Shown here piece by piece: positions 9,340 to 18,943 of a DNA stretch of 64,000 nucleotides. Both the position numbers and the translations under genes were made by a program. Position 1 is the stretch's first letter. Every line of letters starts with the position of its first letter. The stretch lies in assembly GCA_963576785.1 (NCBI GenBank), contig OY756149.1, forward strand, positions 868,001-932,000, given 5' to 3'. The stretch is from Chlorophyllum brunneum (taxonomy: Eukaryota; Basidiomycota; Agaricomycetes; Agaricales; Agaricaceae). The notes under the pieces are model-generated. The model was not told the origin of the DNA. It did no database searches and saw nothing but the letters and a program-made list of their open reading frames with translations.

Positions 9340-12300
9340 TTATCCAACTCCCGCAAGCGGTGCGTTGGACTTAAACGCAAACGCAGAAGGATTGCGTTTA
9401 AGAAAACTAACAAGCTGGTCAATAGAGACCGGCAAGCCACGACGTCTCTTGTACAGAGGACAAGAGCACAAGATATGAGTGCAAGTCTCCAAAGGAGCCC
9501 CACACTCGCAGCCAATAGGCTCTAGAGGATGAAACCGGGAGCGGTACTCGCCGGTTGGAGCGTGCCCGAGGATGGCACGGTTCGCTCTCGTCGCGACGGA
9601 CTGAGAGGGAAAAGAAGGAAGCCACGAACCCCCGTGGAGGTACGTTGGCTGTAACACCCTGTCCTTACTATCCTTGAGAGCAAGGAAGTTCGAACCGCGA
9701 TACGCGGAGTCCTGGAAAGTGACTTTCCAGGCCTTCTGTATAGTTGCCACGTTGATTTTACGCAGCGAGTCAATAGATGTCGCCGGACGACGTCCGGCGG
9801 CAACCTGAAGATCGGTGGCAAATACATGCACACCATGATGAATGGACCATTCCGCTGATGACGGAACGGACCAGAAGGTGAGGGAGCGGTCAGGGCGATC
9901 CCTGAACCAATCCACCAAAAGACGACACACTGCCAGGGAATGGCCCTGGCCTGAGTGTACGGATGGGTCGAGAGCTCGCTTGGCAGAACCAATCGAGTCC
10001 GTAAAGACCGCAATGTGCACAGCCTCAGAGACTGCCGCGGCAGTTCCCAAAGCCATACGGATGGCAAACAGTTCAGCATCTGGGGCTGTAACCTTGCCGG
10101 CTGGGTGACGCGTCGCGCGAAGCAAGCGTGTCCCCCTATAAACGTGGGCAGCAGAAACTGCCTGGAAGTCCCCCACCAGTGGCAGACTTGCGTCCGTCGC
10201 TGCGTAGACAACCTGTCTGTCCTCACGATACCCACGAAGGGTATCGTTGAGCAAATCCACCTGGCGACCCGCAGGGTTTCCCCCAAGCGAGGCGTCATAC
10301 GTCTTGTAAGTCACTTGGGCCGAGAACCAGTCCAAGAGACGGGAACCTGGGGACGCCTCGAGCGCAAACGGCTCGAACGTCTCCGTTAGGTCTGGCAAAC
10401 GAGAGTTTGCCTCCGTGACCGGCCCCTTGACCTTACCCGCCTGGGCGGGGGTCATAAGAGCGATCGATCTGGGGTGTGGAACACAACCCCCTATATACTG
10501 ACGCCCCATAACGGAACGAACAGGGTGATTGTCGGAAAGCGTAGCCACCCTGTGGACAGCACGGGCAGCTAACTTCCTGAGATGAAGATGGATGGGGATG
10601 AGGCCAGCTAAGGCCTCAGCTCCTCCGGTAGGACTAGTGCGAAATGCACCAGTGATCCACAATGCAGCCTTACGTTGCATAGTGTTGAGTTGTTTCAGAA
10701 GGGCCTTGTTACGGGCCCCTTCATAAAACCAGAGTCGAAACCCATACGTAGCGATAGGCACTACGCATGAGCGGTACAGAGTCCTCTTCTGAGTAGGAAG
10801 AAGGCCTCGCGAAGAGTTACCAAGCATGCCCATGGCCTTGACCGTGGACAGAGACTTAGTAGCGTAATGCCGAACGTGCTCCTTAAACGTAAGAGCGCGA
10901 TCGAAGAAAAAACCCAAGTACCTCCAGTGGGTCTTGGGGCGAAGCGGAGTATCGCCGGTATGGGGAGCATACCCCAAATCTAGCGGAGGGTTGTCATCTC
11001 CCCGTTTACGGGAGAAATGAAAAACTTCAGACTTGTCGTGCTCGACGGCAAGCCCAAACGCAGTAGTCAGGCGATAAATAATCTGGTATGCCTGCTTGAG
11101 GCATACCAAATTAGGTTCCCAAGTTTTAGCTTGGGCGATGACAAGGCCATCGTCGACGTATGAGAGCAGAGTGCTCCCAAGAGCGATCGCCTCCCTGTCA
11201 TAAAGCTTCATGAAGGGGGCAAGATAGAGACCGGAGAGGACAGGAGAGAGCGAAGAGCCCTGACCGACCCCAACGTCCGCCTGTCTGAGATCAGACTTGT
11301 GGTCCCCCCACGCATACTGCGTAGAGCGGCCAACCAAGTAAGAGGCAAAGAATCTACCCACACAGGGGTCGAATCCTTGCTTCCGTAGAATCGCCAACAA
11401 CATAGAGTGGTTGAGCGAAGGAAAGAACTGAGCGATGTCAAAAGCAACAACACTAGTCTTGAGGCCCTTGGCCCACCCCGCGCGAACGATGTGGGTTAGG
11501 AGCATCCCAGCATCATCAGTGGACCTCTGACGGATACCACCGAGCTGATTTGGATGAAAAACTCCATGTTTGACAGAGTCAAACTGGAGGCGATTCGAGA
11601 TCATCTTCTCGATGAGCTTACCGAAGGTGTTCAAGAGCACAATGGGTCTGAACGCCTTGGGCGTTGAATAGGATGGCTTGCCCGGCTTCGGTATGATAAC
11701 CGACAAGCTTTCCTTGAAATGGGACGGCCAATAACCTACACTCATGCAGGCATTGGCTATCCCGATGAATAGCCGAAGGACATCAGGGTCCTCGGTGATC
11801 TCCTTGAGGTGGGTCCACGTTACGTGGTCCGGCCCCGGGGCGGACACACCCGAGCATGCGCTAAGGGCATCCATCAGCTCTAAGGCTGAGAAGTGGACCC
11901 ACTCCCGAGCCGTAAGGCTGGGCAGCGGATCAAGAACGGAAACATCCACAGCTCGGCCAGAAGCCGAATTGTAGGTATTGTGGAGTGCATCCCAGAGATC
12001 CGGGAGTGCGTGACATGGCTCTCCATTGTACTGGATAGCCTCGCAGGGTGGAAGCTTCCGCTTTTGGACCCATTCCATAAGGTCCCACGGTCGCTTGTTC
12101 GTAGAAGCAATCTCCTCGATGCGAGCATCAAAGAAGTTGCGCTTAGCGCGCTTCTTAGCACGTCTAAAGTTAGAGTAGTCATCGTGAGAGCGAGTTTCAC
12201 GATATCTCCCGAAAGTTTCGCGGCATTCCTGGTTCCACCAGGGTTTAGAGCGGCGAGTGATCATGATGTCCACTGCATGGGCTTCCCACGCGGTGGAAAA

Positions 12301-13212
12301 GGCCTCTGCCACGGCGTGAACCGCAGCCTCAACCTCATCAGTAGTGGTAGGTTCCGGAAGTCTAGCTACTTCACGGAGGTCCCGAATAATATCAGTGAGG
12401 AAGAGCGCTACCTCTTCGCCACCATCATGCGGCAGGGTTTTCCTGTGAGTCTCCACTATCGTGGGAGTGACCGGCAACGTCAGAACCAGTGGAACGTGGT
12501 CTGACGGACCCCTAAGGGAGTAATCCAACCTGGGTCTATGGGAGATAGACAGGTCTGATTGAACAAATGCAAGATCGATGACCGACGGACGAAGATCTTC
12601 ATTGTGTGGAATGTGAGTAGGCCCAGGCTCGACCGGAAGGGCGAGGTCTAGACCGATGTCTGTCCCGATGGAGATCAGAGACTGCGCGGTACCTGAGTGG
12701 GAGCCATAATTCGGGTCCCATCGCTCAGAATGGCAATTGAAATCGCCGCCCATATAGACATGTCTGGGCAATGTAGCAGCCCGGTCCACAAGGAACCGTA
12801 TTGCTGTGTGCTCTGAATCAGAGTAAACGTTCATGAGATTCAGGGTCTCGCCCCCCAAAAAGAGGGAGAGAACCATGATGTCACGGTGGTTGATGAGATC
12901 CGTCCGGTAGGACGGCCTCAAAGAAGACAACCGGTTATGGACAAATGTCATAACCCGTGGGTCAGAGCCAGGCTCCGGGGCCCGAACCATGCACAGCCAC
13001 TCGGGATGCTTGGGGGCGCCAATAACGTCGTCCCCCTCAACAGAAGTCGTGGAGGGAGCGGATCTAATGAACCGCCAGGGAGGTTCTTGAATAAAGAGAA
13101 TATCAAAGAGATCTTTGAGGTCCTCAAGTAAAGTGTCCAATAAATCATAATTTTTATTTAAGTTCTGTTGGTACACACGGAGACTTCGTAATTCTAGAGG
13201 TCGCCTATTCAT
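9340..13212 (-). CDS. LINE-B ORF2: APE endonuclease, reverse transcriptase, RNase H
   Basis: An intact protein of about 1,290 residues for target-primed reverse transcription. Positions are counted from an in-frame TTG two codons before the ATG at 13210-13212. APE endonuclease 12-255: IQEPPW (Glu45), GGDFNCHSERWD, VIDLAF, SDHVPL. RT about 505-790: AFRPIVLLNTFGKLIEKMI, FDIAQFFPSLNH, GQGSSLSPVLSGLY and the catalytic YVDD at 687-690. RNase H about 1003-1138: ATDASLPL, DAELFAIRMAL, FTDSIGSAKRAL. A terminal Cys/His motif (CECGAPLETCTHILCSC) precedes the stop. All catalytic residues I can recognise are present. The start overlaps the ORF1 stop by 8 nt. Confidence 0.95.
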   Translation of the reverse strand: MNRRPLELRSLRVYQQNLNKNYDLLDTLLEDLKDLFDILFIQEPPWRFIRSAPSTTSVEGDDVIGAPKHPEWLCMVRAPEPGSDPRVMTFVHNRLSSLRPSYRTDLINHRDIMVLSLFLGGETLNLMNVYSDSEHTAIRFLVDRAATLPRHVYMGGDFNCHSERWDPNYGSHSGTAQSLISIGTDIGLDLALPVEPGPTHIPHNEDLRPSVIDLAFVQSDLSISHRPRLDYSLRGPSDHVPLVLTLPVTPTIVETHRKTLPHDGGEEVALFLTDIIRDLREVARLPEPTTTDEVEAAVHAVAEAFSTAWEAHAVDIMITRRSKPWWNQECRETFGRYRETRSHDDYSNFRRAKKRAKRNFFDARIEEIASTNKRPWDLMEWVQKRKLPPCEAIQYNGEPCHALPDLWDALHNTYNSASGRAVDVSVLDPLPSLTAREWVHFSALELMDALSACSGVSAPGPDHVTWTHLKEITEDPDVLRLFIGIANACMSVGYWPSHFKESLSVIIPKPGKPSYSTPKAFRPIVLLNTFGKLIEKMISNRLQFDSVKHGVFHPNQLGGIRQRSTDDAGMLLTHIVRAGWAKGLKTSVVAFDIAQFFPSLNHSMLLAILRKQGFDPCVGRFFASYLVGRSTQYAWGDHKSDLRQADVGVGQGSSLSPVLSGLYLAPFMKLYDREAIALGSTLLSYVDDGLVIAQAKTWEPNLVCLKQAYQIIYRLTTAFGLAVEHDKSEVFHFSRKRGDDNPPLDLGYAPHTGDTPLRPKTHWRYLGFFFDRALTFKEHVRHYATKSLSTVKAMGMLGNSSRGLLPTQKRTLYRSCVVPIATYGFRLWFYEGARNKALLKQLNTMQRKAALWITGAFRTSPTGGAEALAGLIPIHLHLRKLAARAVHRVATLSDNHPVRSVMGRQYIGGCVPHPRSIALMTPAQAGKVKGPVTEANSRLPDLTETFEPFALEASPGSRLLDWFSAQVTYKTYDASLGGNPAGRQVDLLNDTLRGYREDRQVVYAATDASLPLVGDFQAVSAAHVYRGTRLLRATRHPAGKVTAPDAELFAIRMALGTAAAVSEAVHIAVFTDSIGSAKRALDPSVHSGQGHSLAVCRLLVDWFRDRPDRSLTFWSVPSSAEWSIHHGVHVFATDLQVAAGRRPATSIDSLRKINVATIQKAWKVTFQDSAYRGSNFLALKDSKDRVLQPTYLHGGSWLPSFPSQSVATRANRAILGHAPTGEYRSRFHPLEPIGCECGAPLETCTHILCSCPLYKRRRGLPVSIDQLVSFLKRNPSAFAFKSNAPLAGVG

Positions 13213-15169
13213 TGGCAAGCTGTAGAGTACGAGGGTTGGTGAGGGGAGATCGCCGTCGAAGACGGTTGTTACTCACCTCGCGATAAAACTTCTTAATCTT
13301 CTCGGGTTCAAACCGAGCGTCAAAGAACTTGCACTTCTTCGAGGTCGTATGGTGGGGACCCCGACAGTTGAGACAACGCGGCGTATGAGGACAAGGCTCA
13401 TCCGCCGGTGTGGGAGGAATGGGGGGCTGCACATTGGAGTTACCCTTGCAGCGCCCACAAAGAGTTCGGTGATGCTCCTCGCGATGAGGACCACCACAGG
13501 TCGGGCATTTCAAGGCCTGCGCCTTGCAGAATTGCATGGGATGGCCCCAATGAAAGCATCGCTTACACTGAGACACCCCCGGGGAGGCTGCGGATGGCCT
13601 GATAGAGCAGGCATATCCACCGATATGGAGCGACTTCTTGAGAAGGAGATTCGCCCGCTGACCCTTCTGAGAGTCATGGATATTGAAGTACACCGTGGCG
13701 GTATCAGACGCCTCGGAGTTCCTCGAAATACGGGGGGGCCCCGTTAACGTGAACAGGTCAGAAAACGCAGTGCGCTTCATGATCTGTTCGATTTCGAATG
13801 AGGACCAGCGAGTCTCGCCTATCCTGAAGAAAGGGACGTCGATGACCTTGAGGTAGGACTTCGACTGAGGAAGGCCCACTGTAAACACAGTTCCCTGAGG
13901 GACGGCCTTCGAGATCCACGTCCTGGCGACCTCGAGGTCAGCAGGGGTGGGGACAGCGTTGGTACGCAGAGCAAAGCCCCCATACTCGGCAGAGGTAGAC
14001 TCTACTCGAATGTGGAGGCGTGAGTCCACGAAGCCACGGTTAACCATGGTTTCGAGGTGGAACGAGGAGACTTCGGGAGCAGCCTCGAAGTCAACGATTA
14101 ACTGGCGCCGTGAGGGGCCAGCGGTGGTCATCCTGGGCCTCTTACTAGAAGCTTTGGACTTAGGAGGAGAGGCTTGCTCGCCCATGGCGAGAATCCTGTC
14201 CGGAGGAAGCGAGGGGAACATTTGTGCAAGCTGCACAACGGTCCCCGACGCCGTAGTGGCCTTCCCCTTCCCTTTCGGTTTGGGGACAGGCTCCTTAGCT
14301 ACCGCAGAGAACGTTCTCTTGTTCCCTGGCTTGGCGGCTGGAGTAGACGGAGCGGGAGGAGCCACCGGCTTGCGCTGGTAGGCCCCTCTGCCCGCAAGAG
14401 GAGACGGTCCCACCCCTCCGGGGCGGGACCCGCTGGGAGCACCCTCTGGACCCGGCATCGGAACGTCAGGGTCCTGGGGGGGGGGTCCAGCCCGGGGAGG
14501 CTGGGGAGTAACTCGAGCTCTCGGTACTGGAGGAGTACGGGGAGCAGGAGGTGGAGGGGCGGGAGCGGCGGGGGCCAGACCCATAGATGCGCTCAGGACG
14601 GTGCCAACAGTAGGCATCCCGAAGCCAAGTTCGACAGTGGACCATCCACTGTCGTCGATAGCCTTACACAACCGAATGATCGATCGTGCAAGGGGGTAGA
14701 CCGACTTTCCCGGGAGGGTAGTCCAGTCGATATTCTCCACCGTCTTGTTAAGAAAGGTGGAGATGATGTCCAGCGAGTCCGAGGCCGCTTCGAGGTCCCC
14801 TGCAACACTTTCGACAGTGTTCAGAAGATGGCAGGAGTACGGGGACGAAGAGCTGGAGGAGGAGGGCGCAGGGCTAGGTGCGCTGGGGGTAGGGCCCCTA
14901 GGGGGAGTCATGGGATCTTCGTCGAACCCTCCTAACTCGCCAAAATCCTCCACAGCGGGCCCAGGCGATGGCGAGGTTGCGCGTGAGGGGTTGCGTGAAC
15001 CCCTCCTACCGGTGGGAGTTCGGAGAATGTCAGGCGGCCCTCTAGAGCGACTAGATTCGCGCTGACGACGGATAGGTCCTGTTGAGGACCCACGGATGGT
15101 ATCGAGAGTGTCGGGGGACTCAGGGACTTGGCGCCCGGTCCCCCCGCCGAATGGGTGTTGCGATGACAT
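13205..15169 (-). CDS. LINE-B ORF1: nucleic-acid-binding, zinc-knuckle protein
   Basis: About 654 residues from the ATG at 15167-15169; an upstream TTG-started extension of 16 codons exists but has no ATG. The N-terminal third is Ser/Pro/Gly-rich and looks disordered, with a long Pro-rich stretch. The C-terminus has Cys/His clusters: CKRCFHWGHPMQFC (CX2CX4HX4C), CPTCGGPHREEHHRTLC and CLNCRGPHHTTSKKC. Such proteins package LINE RNA into ribonucleoprotein. The stop TAG overlaps ORF2's ATG as ATGAATAG, which suggests translation by termination-reinitiation; that is inferred. Confidence 0.92.
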   Translation of the reverse strand: MSSQHPFGGGTGRQVPESPDTLDTIRGSSTGPIRRQRESSRSRGPPDILRTPTGRRGSRNPSRATSPSPGPAVEDFGELGGFDEDPMTPPRGPTPSAPSPAPSSSSSSSPYSCHLLNTVESVAGDLEAASDSLDIISTFLNKTVENIDWTTLPGKSVYPLARSIIRLCKAIDDSGWSTVELGFGMPTVGTVLSASMGLAPAAPAPPPPAPRTPPVPRARVTPQPPRAGPPPQDPDVPMPGPEGAPSGSRPGGVGPSPLAGRGAYQRKPVAPPAPSTPAAKPGNKRTFSAVAKEPVPKPKGKGKATTASGTVVQLAQMFPSLPPDRILAMGEQASPPKSKASSKRPRMTTAGPSRRQLIVDFEAAPEVSSFHLETMVNRGFVDSRLHIRVESTSAEYGGFALRTNAVPTPADLEVARTWISKAVPQGTVFTVGLPQSKSYLKVIDVPFFRIGETRWSSFEIEQIMKRTAFSDLFTLTGPPRISRNSEASDTATVYFNIHDSQKGQRANLLLKKSLHIGGYACSIRPSAASPGVSQCKRCFHWGHPMQFCKAQALKCPTCGGPHREEHHRTLCGRCKGNSNVQPPIPPTPADEPCPHTPRCLNCRGPHHTTSKKCKFFDARFEPEKIKKFYREVSNNRLRRRSPLTNPRTLQLANE

Positions 15170-15296
15170 GCGGAAGAGCCGCGGGTGTATTCCTAGAAGA
15201 CTAGGACACCGAAACAAGCGAGTACAACGGTTAGGACGATGAGGACGATTTGTTTACGCTTGTTTACTGGTGGGAGTACCAAATCAAGAAGCGTAC
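15170..15296 (-). promoter_or_regulatory. LINE-B 5' UTR with presumed internal promoter
   Basis: About 127 bp between the 5' end of the element and ORF1. The same 5' terminus (reading CTTCTTGATTTGGTAC on the minus strand) recurs in B5 at 38915-38932, marking the true element start. Full-length LINEs need an internal promoter here; no motif was identified. Confidence 0.6.
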
Positions 15297-15312
15297 GCAA
15301 GGGGTTGCTTGC
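15297..15312 (+). repeat. Right target-site duplication of LINE-B1
   Basis: Exact copy of 9018-9033, followed by the rest of the LINE-B2 3' UTR and its A34 tail at 15495-15528. Confidence 0.95.
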
Positions 15313-15489
15313 ATATCTAGTCTAAGATTCATGCACCTGTGCATGTTTCTGCGACTGTTCACCCAGACTGCCCGTCAGCAGTCTAGTTTGGCCAGGGAAG
15401 AGCCCATCTTTGTATACTACCCTCTTTGTAGCCTACATGTCATAGTAGATACAGGTGGACTGTGATTGCGCACCACCTTAAACATGATG

Positions 15490-15528
<39 letters not shown>
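15313..15528 (+). other. Rest of LINE-B2 3' UTR and poly(A)
   Basis: Matches 21155-21341 and 37985-38176. It is the downstream half of the 3' UTR split by B1. It ends in A34, which abuts minus-strand LINE-B3 at 15529. Confidence 0.88.
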
Positions 15529-15533
<5 letters not shown>

Positions 15534-16503
15534 TTCCTGGTTCTACCAGGGCTTAGAGTGGCGAGTGATCATGATGTCCACTGCATGGGCTTCCCACGCA
15601 GTGGAAAAGGCCTCCACCACAGCGTGAACCATGGCTTCGACCTCATCAGTGGTAGTGGGTTCCAGAAGTCTAGCTACTTCACAAAGGTCCCGGATAACAT
15701 CAGTAAGGAAGAGTGCTACCTCTTTGCCACCATCATGCGGCAGGGTTTTCCTGTGAGTCTCCACTATCGTGGGAATGACTGGAAGCATCAGAACCAGTGG
15801 AACGTGGTCTGACGGACCTCTAAGGGAGTAATCCAACCTAGGCCTATGGGAAATAGACAGGTCTGATGGAACAAATGCCAGATCAATGACTGAAGGTCGA
15901 AGATCCTCATTGTGTGGAATATGAGTAGGCCCAGGCTCAACCGAAAGGGCGAGGTCTAGACCAATGTCTGTCCCAATGGAGATCAGAGACTGCGAGGTAC
16001 CTGAGTAGGAGCCATAATTAGGGTCCCACAACCCAGAATGGCAATTAAAATCGCCACCCATGTAGATATGCTTGGGCAATGTAGCAGCACGGTCCGCAAG
16101 GAACCAAATCACTGTGTGCTCCGAATCAGAGTAAACATTCATGAGATTCAGGGTCTTGTCCCCCAGAAAGAGGGAGAGAACCATGATGTCACGGTGATTG
16201 ATGAGATCCGTCCGATAGGATGGTCTCAGAGAAGCCAACCAGTTATGGACAAATGTCATAACCCATGGGTCAGAGCCAGGCTCTGGGGCCCAAACCATGC
16301 ACAGCCACTCGGGGTACTTGGGGGCACCAATAACGTCATCCCCCTCAACAGAAGTCATGGAGGGAGCGGATCTGATGAACTGCCAGGGAGGTTCTTGAAT
16401 AAAGAGAACATCAAAGTGATCCTTGAGATCCTCCAGTAGAGTATTGACTAAATCATAATTTTTATTACAATTCTGCTGATATACATGGATACTTCGTAGT
16501 TCT
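15529..16503 (-). pseudogene. LINE-B3 endonuclease fragment
   Basis: Covers the APE domain up to the SKPWWNQ linker: MGGDFNCHSGLWDPN, SVIDLAFVPSDLS and SDHVPLVLML are readable. The ORF2 start MNR is followed by TGA (CGA in B1), a CpG transition. Confidence 0.87.
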
Positions 16504-16512
16504 AAAGGTCAC

Positions 16513-17624
16513 CTATTCATTGGCAAGCTGTAGAGTATGAGGGCTGGTGAGGGGAGATCGCCGTCGAAGACAGTTATTACTCACCTCGTAATAGAATTTC
16601 TTGATTTTCTCGGGTTCAAACTGAGCATCAAAGAATTTACACTTCTTCGAGGTTATATGGTGCGGACCTTGGCAGTTGAGACAATGCGGTGTATGAGGAC
16701 AGGGCTCATCCGCCGGTGTGGGAGGAATGGGAGGCTGCACACTGGAGTTACCCTTGCAGTGCCCACAGAGAGTTCGGTGATGCTCCTCACGATGAGGACC
16801 ACCACAGGTCGGGCATTTCAAGGCCTGCGCCTTGCAGAATTGAATGGGGTGGCCCCAGTGGAAGCAACACTTGCACAGAGACACCCCTGGAGAGGCTGCA
16901 GATGGCCTGATAGGACAGGCATATCCACCGATATGGAGCAACTTCCTGAGGAGGAGGTTTGCCCGTTGACCCTTCTGAGAGTCATGAATGTTGAAGTACA
17001 CTGTGGTGGTATCAGATGCCTCAGAGTTCCTCGAAATACGGGGGGGTCCCGTTAACATGAACAGATCAGAAAACACTGTGCGCTTTATGATCTGTTTGAT
17101 CTTAAAAGAGGACCAGCAAGTCTCGCCGATCCTGAAGTAGGGGACATTGATGACCTTGAGATAGGACTTTGACTGAGGGAGGCCAACTGTAAAAACAGTT
17201 CCCTGAGGGACAGCCTTCAAGATCCATGTCCTGGCAACCTCCAGGTCGGCAAGAGTGGGGACAGCGTTGGTATGCAGAGCAAAACCCCCGTACTTGGCAG
17301 AGGTAGAGTCTACTCAAATATGAAGGCGTGAGTCCATGAAACCACACTTAACCATGGTCTCGAGGTGGAAAGAGGAGACTTCGGGGATAGCCTCGAAGTC
17401 AACGATTATCTGGCACCGAGAGGGGCCAGCAGTGGTCATCCTAGGCCTCTTCTTAGAAGCTTTAGACTTGGGAGAAGAGGCTTGCTTGCCCATAGTGAGA
17501 ATCCTGTCTGGAGGAAGCAAAAGGAACATTTGTGCAAGCTGCACAACAGTCCCTGACACTGTAGTTGCCTTCCCCTTCCCTTTTGGTTTGAGGACAGGCT
17601 CCTTAGCCAGAGAACATTCTCTTG
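16513..17624 (-). pseudogene. LINE-B3 ORF1, C-terminal part
   Basis: Reads through the Cys/His clusters (CKCCFHWGHPIQFC, CPTCGGPHREEHHRTLC, CLNCQGPHHITSKKC). Frame breaks and a stop near 17314 separate it from the upstream part. Interrupted at 17624 by the compound insertion and continued at 21341. Confidence 0.87.
17609..17624 (+). repeat. Left TSD of the compound retroposon
   Basis: AGAGAACATTCTCTTG, paired with AGAGAATGTTCTCTTG at 21341-21356. Intact B1 has AGAGAACGTTCTCTTG at the same ORF1 site, so each copy has lost the central CpG by a transition on a different strand. The core of the target is a perfect palindrome. Confidence 0.92.
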
Positions 17625-17712
17625 TCGGCCTAATGGTTGAGTGGTTTGGGTGTAGGCTTAATTCCTACCAGGCTGCTTGGCTAGAAGGTCCTGGGTTCGA
17701 AACCTGTGGGAG
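17625..17712 (+). promoter_or_regulatory. tRNA-Leu-like head with pol III A and B boxes
   Basis: TGGTTGAGTGGTTTGG fits a type II tRNA D-arm and A box; GGGTTCGAAACC is a near-perfect B box. Between them GTAGG-CTTAATT-CCTAC forms a perfect five-pair anticodon arm with anticodon TAA (Leu), followed by a long variable arm. Acceptor pairing is poor, so this is a promoter-bearing relic rather than a working tRNA gene. Confidence 0.75.
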
Positions 17713-18500
17713 GGTATTTATTCTCAACCATGGGAAATACCAGTGCGTGAAGCATAGTTGCTTAGCAATATTCCCGGGTGATACCGGATTAGGTTGTGTG
17801 GTCCTGTTTGGCATTGTTTGGTGCTGTCACAGGCTAGCGTGGGAGTTGTCACACCCAGCCATATAGCAAGTCACACTGTCACGGTGTGACCCAGCTGTGT
17901 GCATCGCCCAAGTCCAATATTGGCCAAAGGTGGTGGTACTCTAATGCTGGGGCCTAACTTGGGAGGATTACCTAAGCCACTGCTGGAGATAGGGCATTAT
18001 AAGAAGGGGAATGTCGTGATAACAGTCCAACTCGGGGCGTGCTGAAAAAAGCCGCCGAGATAGGATACCCCTCCCGGTCCGCTTTGGCATAGTTCCGGTA
18101 GTTAGTAGACATAACCCAATCTCCAGATTGAGGATGCTGACTAAGTTGGCTTAAAATAACCTCAGGACCAATCTGGTAGCAGTGTTTGCAAGGTGTAGAT
18201 CTCAGACAGTTAAGCACAGGGATCCGGGCCGTAAGGCATACCGAACCGGCTGCTGAGGAACGGGAAGCAACTCTGGGGTAGCGCCTGGGTGAAGTTATGG
18301 GCCATAGCAGGTGATGTACCGGGGCATGCTGAAAAAAGCTGCCAGTTATCAGAGAATGCTCACCTGGCTCGAGAGGACTAAATCCTACATCAGTTGGCCT
18401 GGTACAGGAAAAATAGCCAGGTTCCAGCTCAAGTTGATTCCACATTGCCATTGGCTAAGGCTGGTGGTAAGAGACCCCTCAAGGGGCTCCGTAGACGGGT
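17625..18500 (+). mobile_element. Module T1: long tRNA-headed SINE-like element
   Basis: About 876 bp, matching T2 (41235-42124) over its length. The head resembles a type II tRNA; the body is non-coding. No run of four T occurs on the sense strand anywhere in the module, as expected of an RNA polymerase III transcript. It has two copies of the motif GCTGAAAAAAGCCGCC (18041, and a variant at 18328). It ends with CTCAAGGGGCTCCGTAGACG, similar to the 3' end of module R, and passes directly into LINE-B. Confidence 0.82.
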
Positions 18501-18943
18501 CTACAGGTTGCCGCTGGATGTTGTCCAGCGACATCTATTGATTCGCTGCGTAAAATCAATGTAGCAACCATTCAGAAGGCCTGGAAAGTCACTTTCCAGG
18601 ACTTCTCTTATCGCGGTTCTAACTTCCTTGCTCTCAAGGATAGTAAGAACAAAGTTTTACAGCCAACGTACCTCCATGGGGGTTCTTGGCTTCCTTCTTT
18701 TCCCTCTCAGTCTATTGCGATGAGAGCGAACCGTGCCATCCTCGGGCACGCTCCAACCGGCGAGTATCGCTCCCGGTTCCATCCTCTAGAGCCTGTTGGC
18801 TGCAAGTGTGGGGCTCCTCTGGAGCCCCACACCCATATCTTGTGCTCTTGTCCATTGTACAAGAGACATCGTGGCCTGCCGGTCTCTCTTGGCCAGCTGG
18901 TTAATTTTCTTAAATGCAATCCTTACGGCCAACATACTGCTTC
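18501..18943 (+). pseudogene. LINE-B ORF2 C-terminal fragment (first in chimera)
   Basis: Begins within RNase H (CTACAGGTTGCCGCTGG) and runs through the Cys/His tail to the last codons, with a small deletion before GGCCAACATACTGCTT. It stops before the LINE-B stop codon and has no 3' UTR or poly(A); module R2 follows at once. Confidence 0.85.

Larger units (their letters stand above)
9034..15296 (-). mobile_element. LINE-B copy B1, full-length, both ORFs open
   Basis: A 6.26-kb non-LTR element of Tad1/I type: 5' UTR (15170-15296), ORF1 (15169-13205), ORF2 (13212-9340), 3' UTR and T23 tail (9034-9056). It is bounded by a perfect 16-bp TSD. It keeps many CpG sites that are TG or CA in the other LINE-B copies, so it is the youngest copy here and the only candidate for an active element. 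Confidence 0.95.
7471..15528 (+). mobile_element. LINE-B copy B2, fused to R1 and interrupted by B1
   Basis: A plus-strand 5'-truncated LINE-B (RT thumb, RNase H, 3' UTR) occupies 7471-9033 and, after the B1 insertion, 15297-15528, ending in A34 (15495-15528). The B1 insertion falls in its 3' UTR. Together with R1 this makes a module R + LINE-B 3' chimera. An internal segment (8497-8834) is inverted in place. Confidence 0.85.

Noticed and set aside
17625..17715. A functional tRNA-Leu gene
   Set aside because: The B box and anticodon arm are good, but the acceptor stem does not pair, there is no T-run terminator, and the same head opens a second 880-bp module at 41235.
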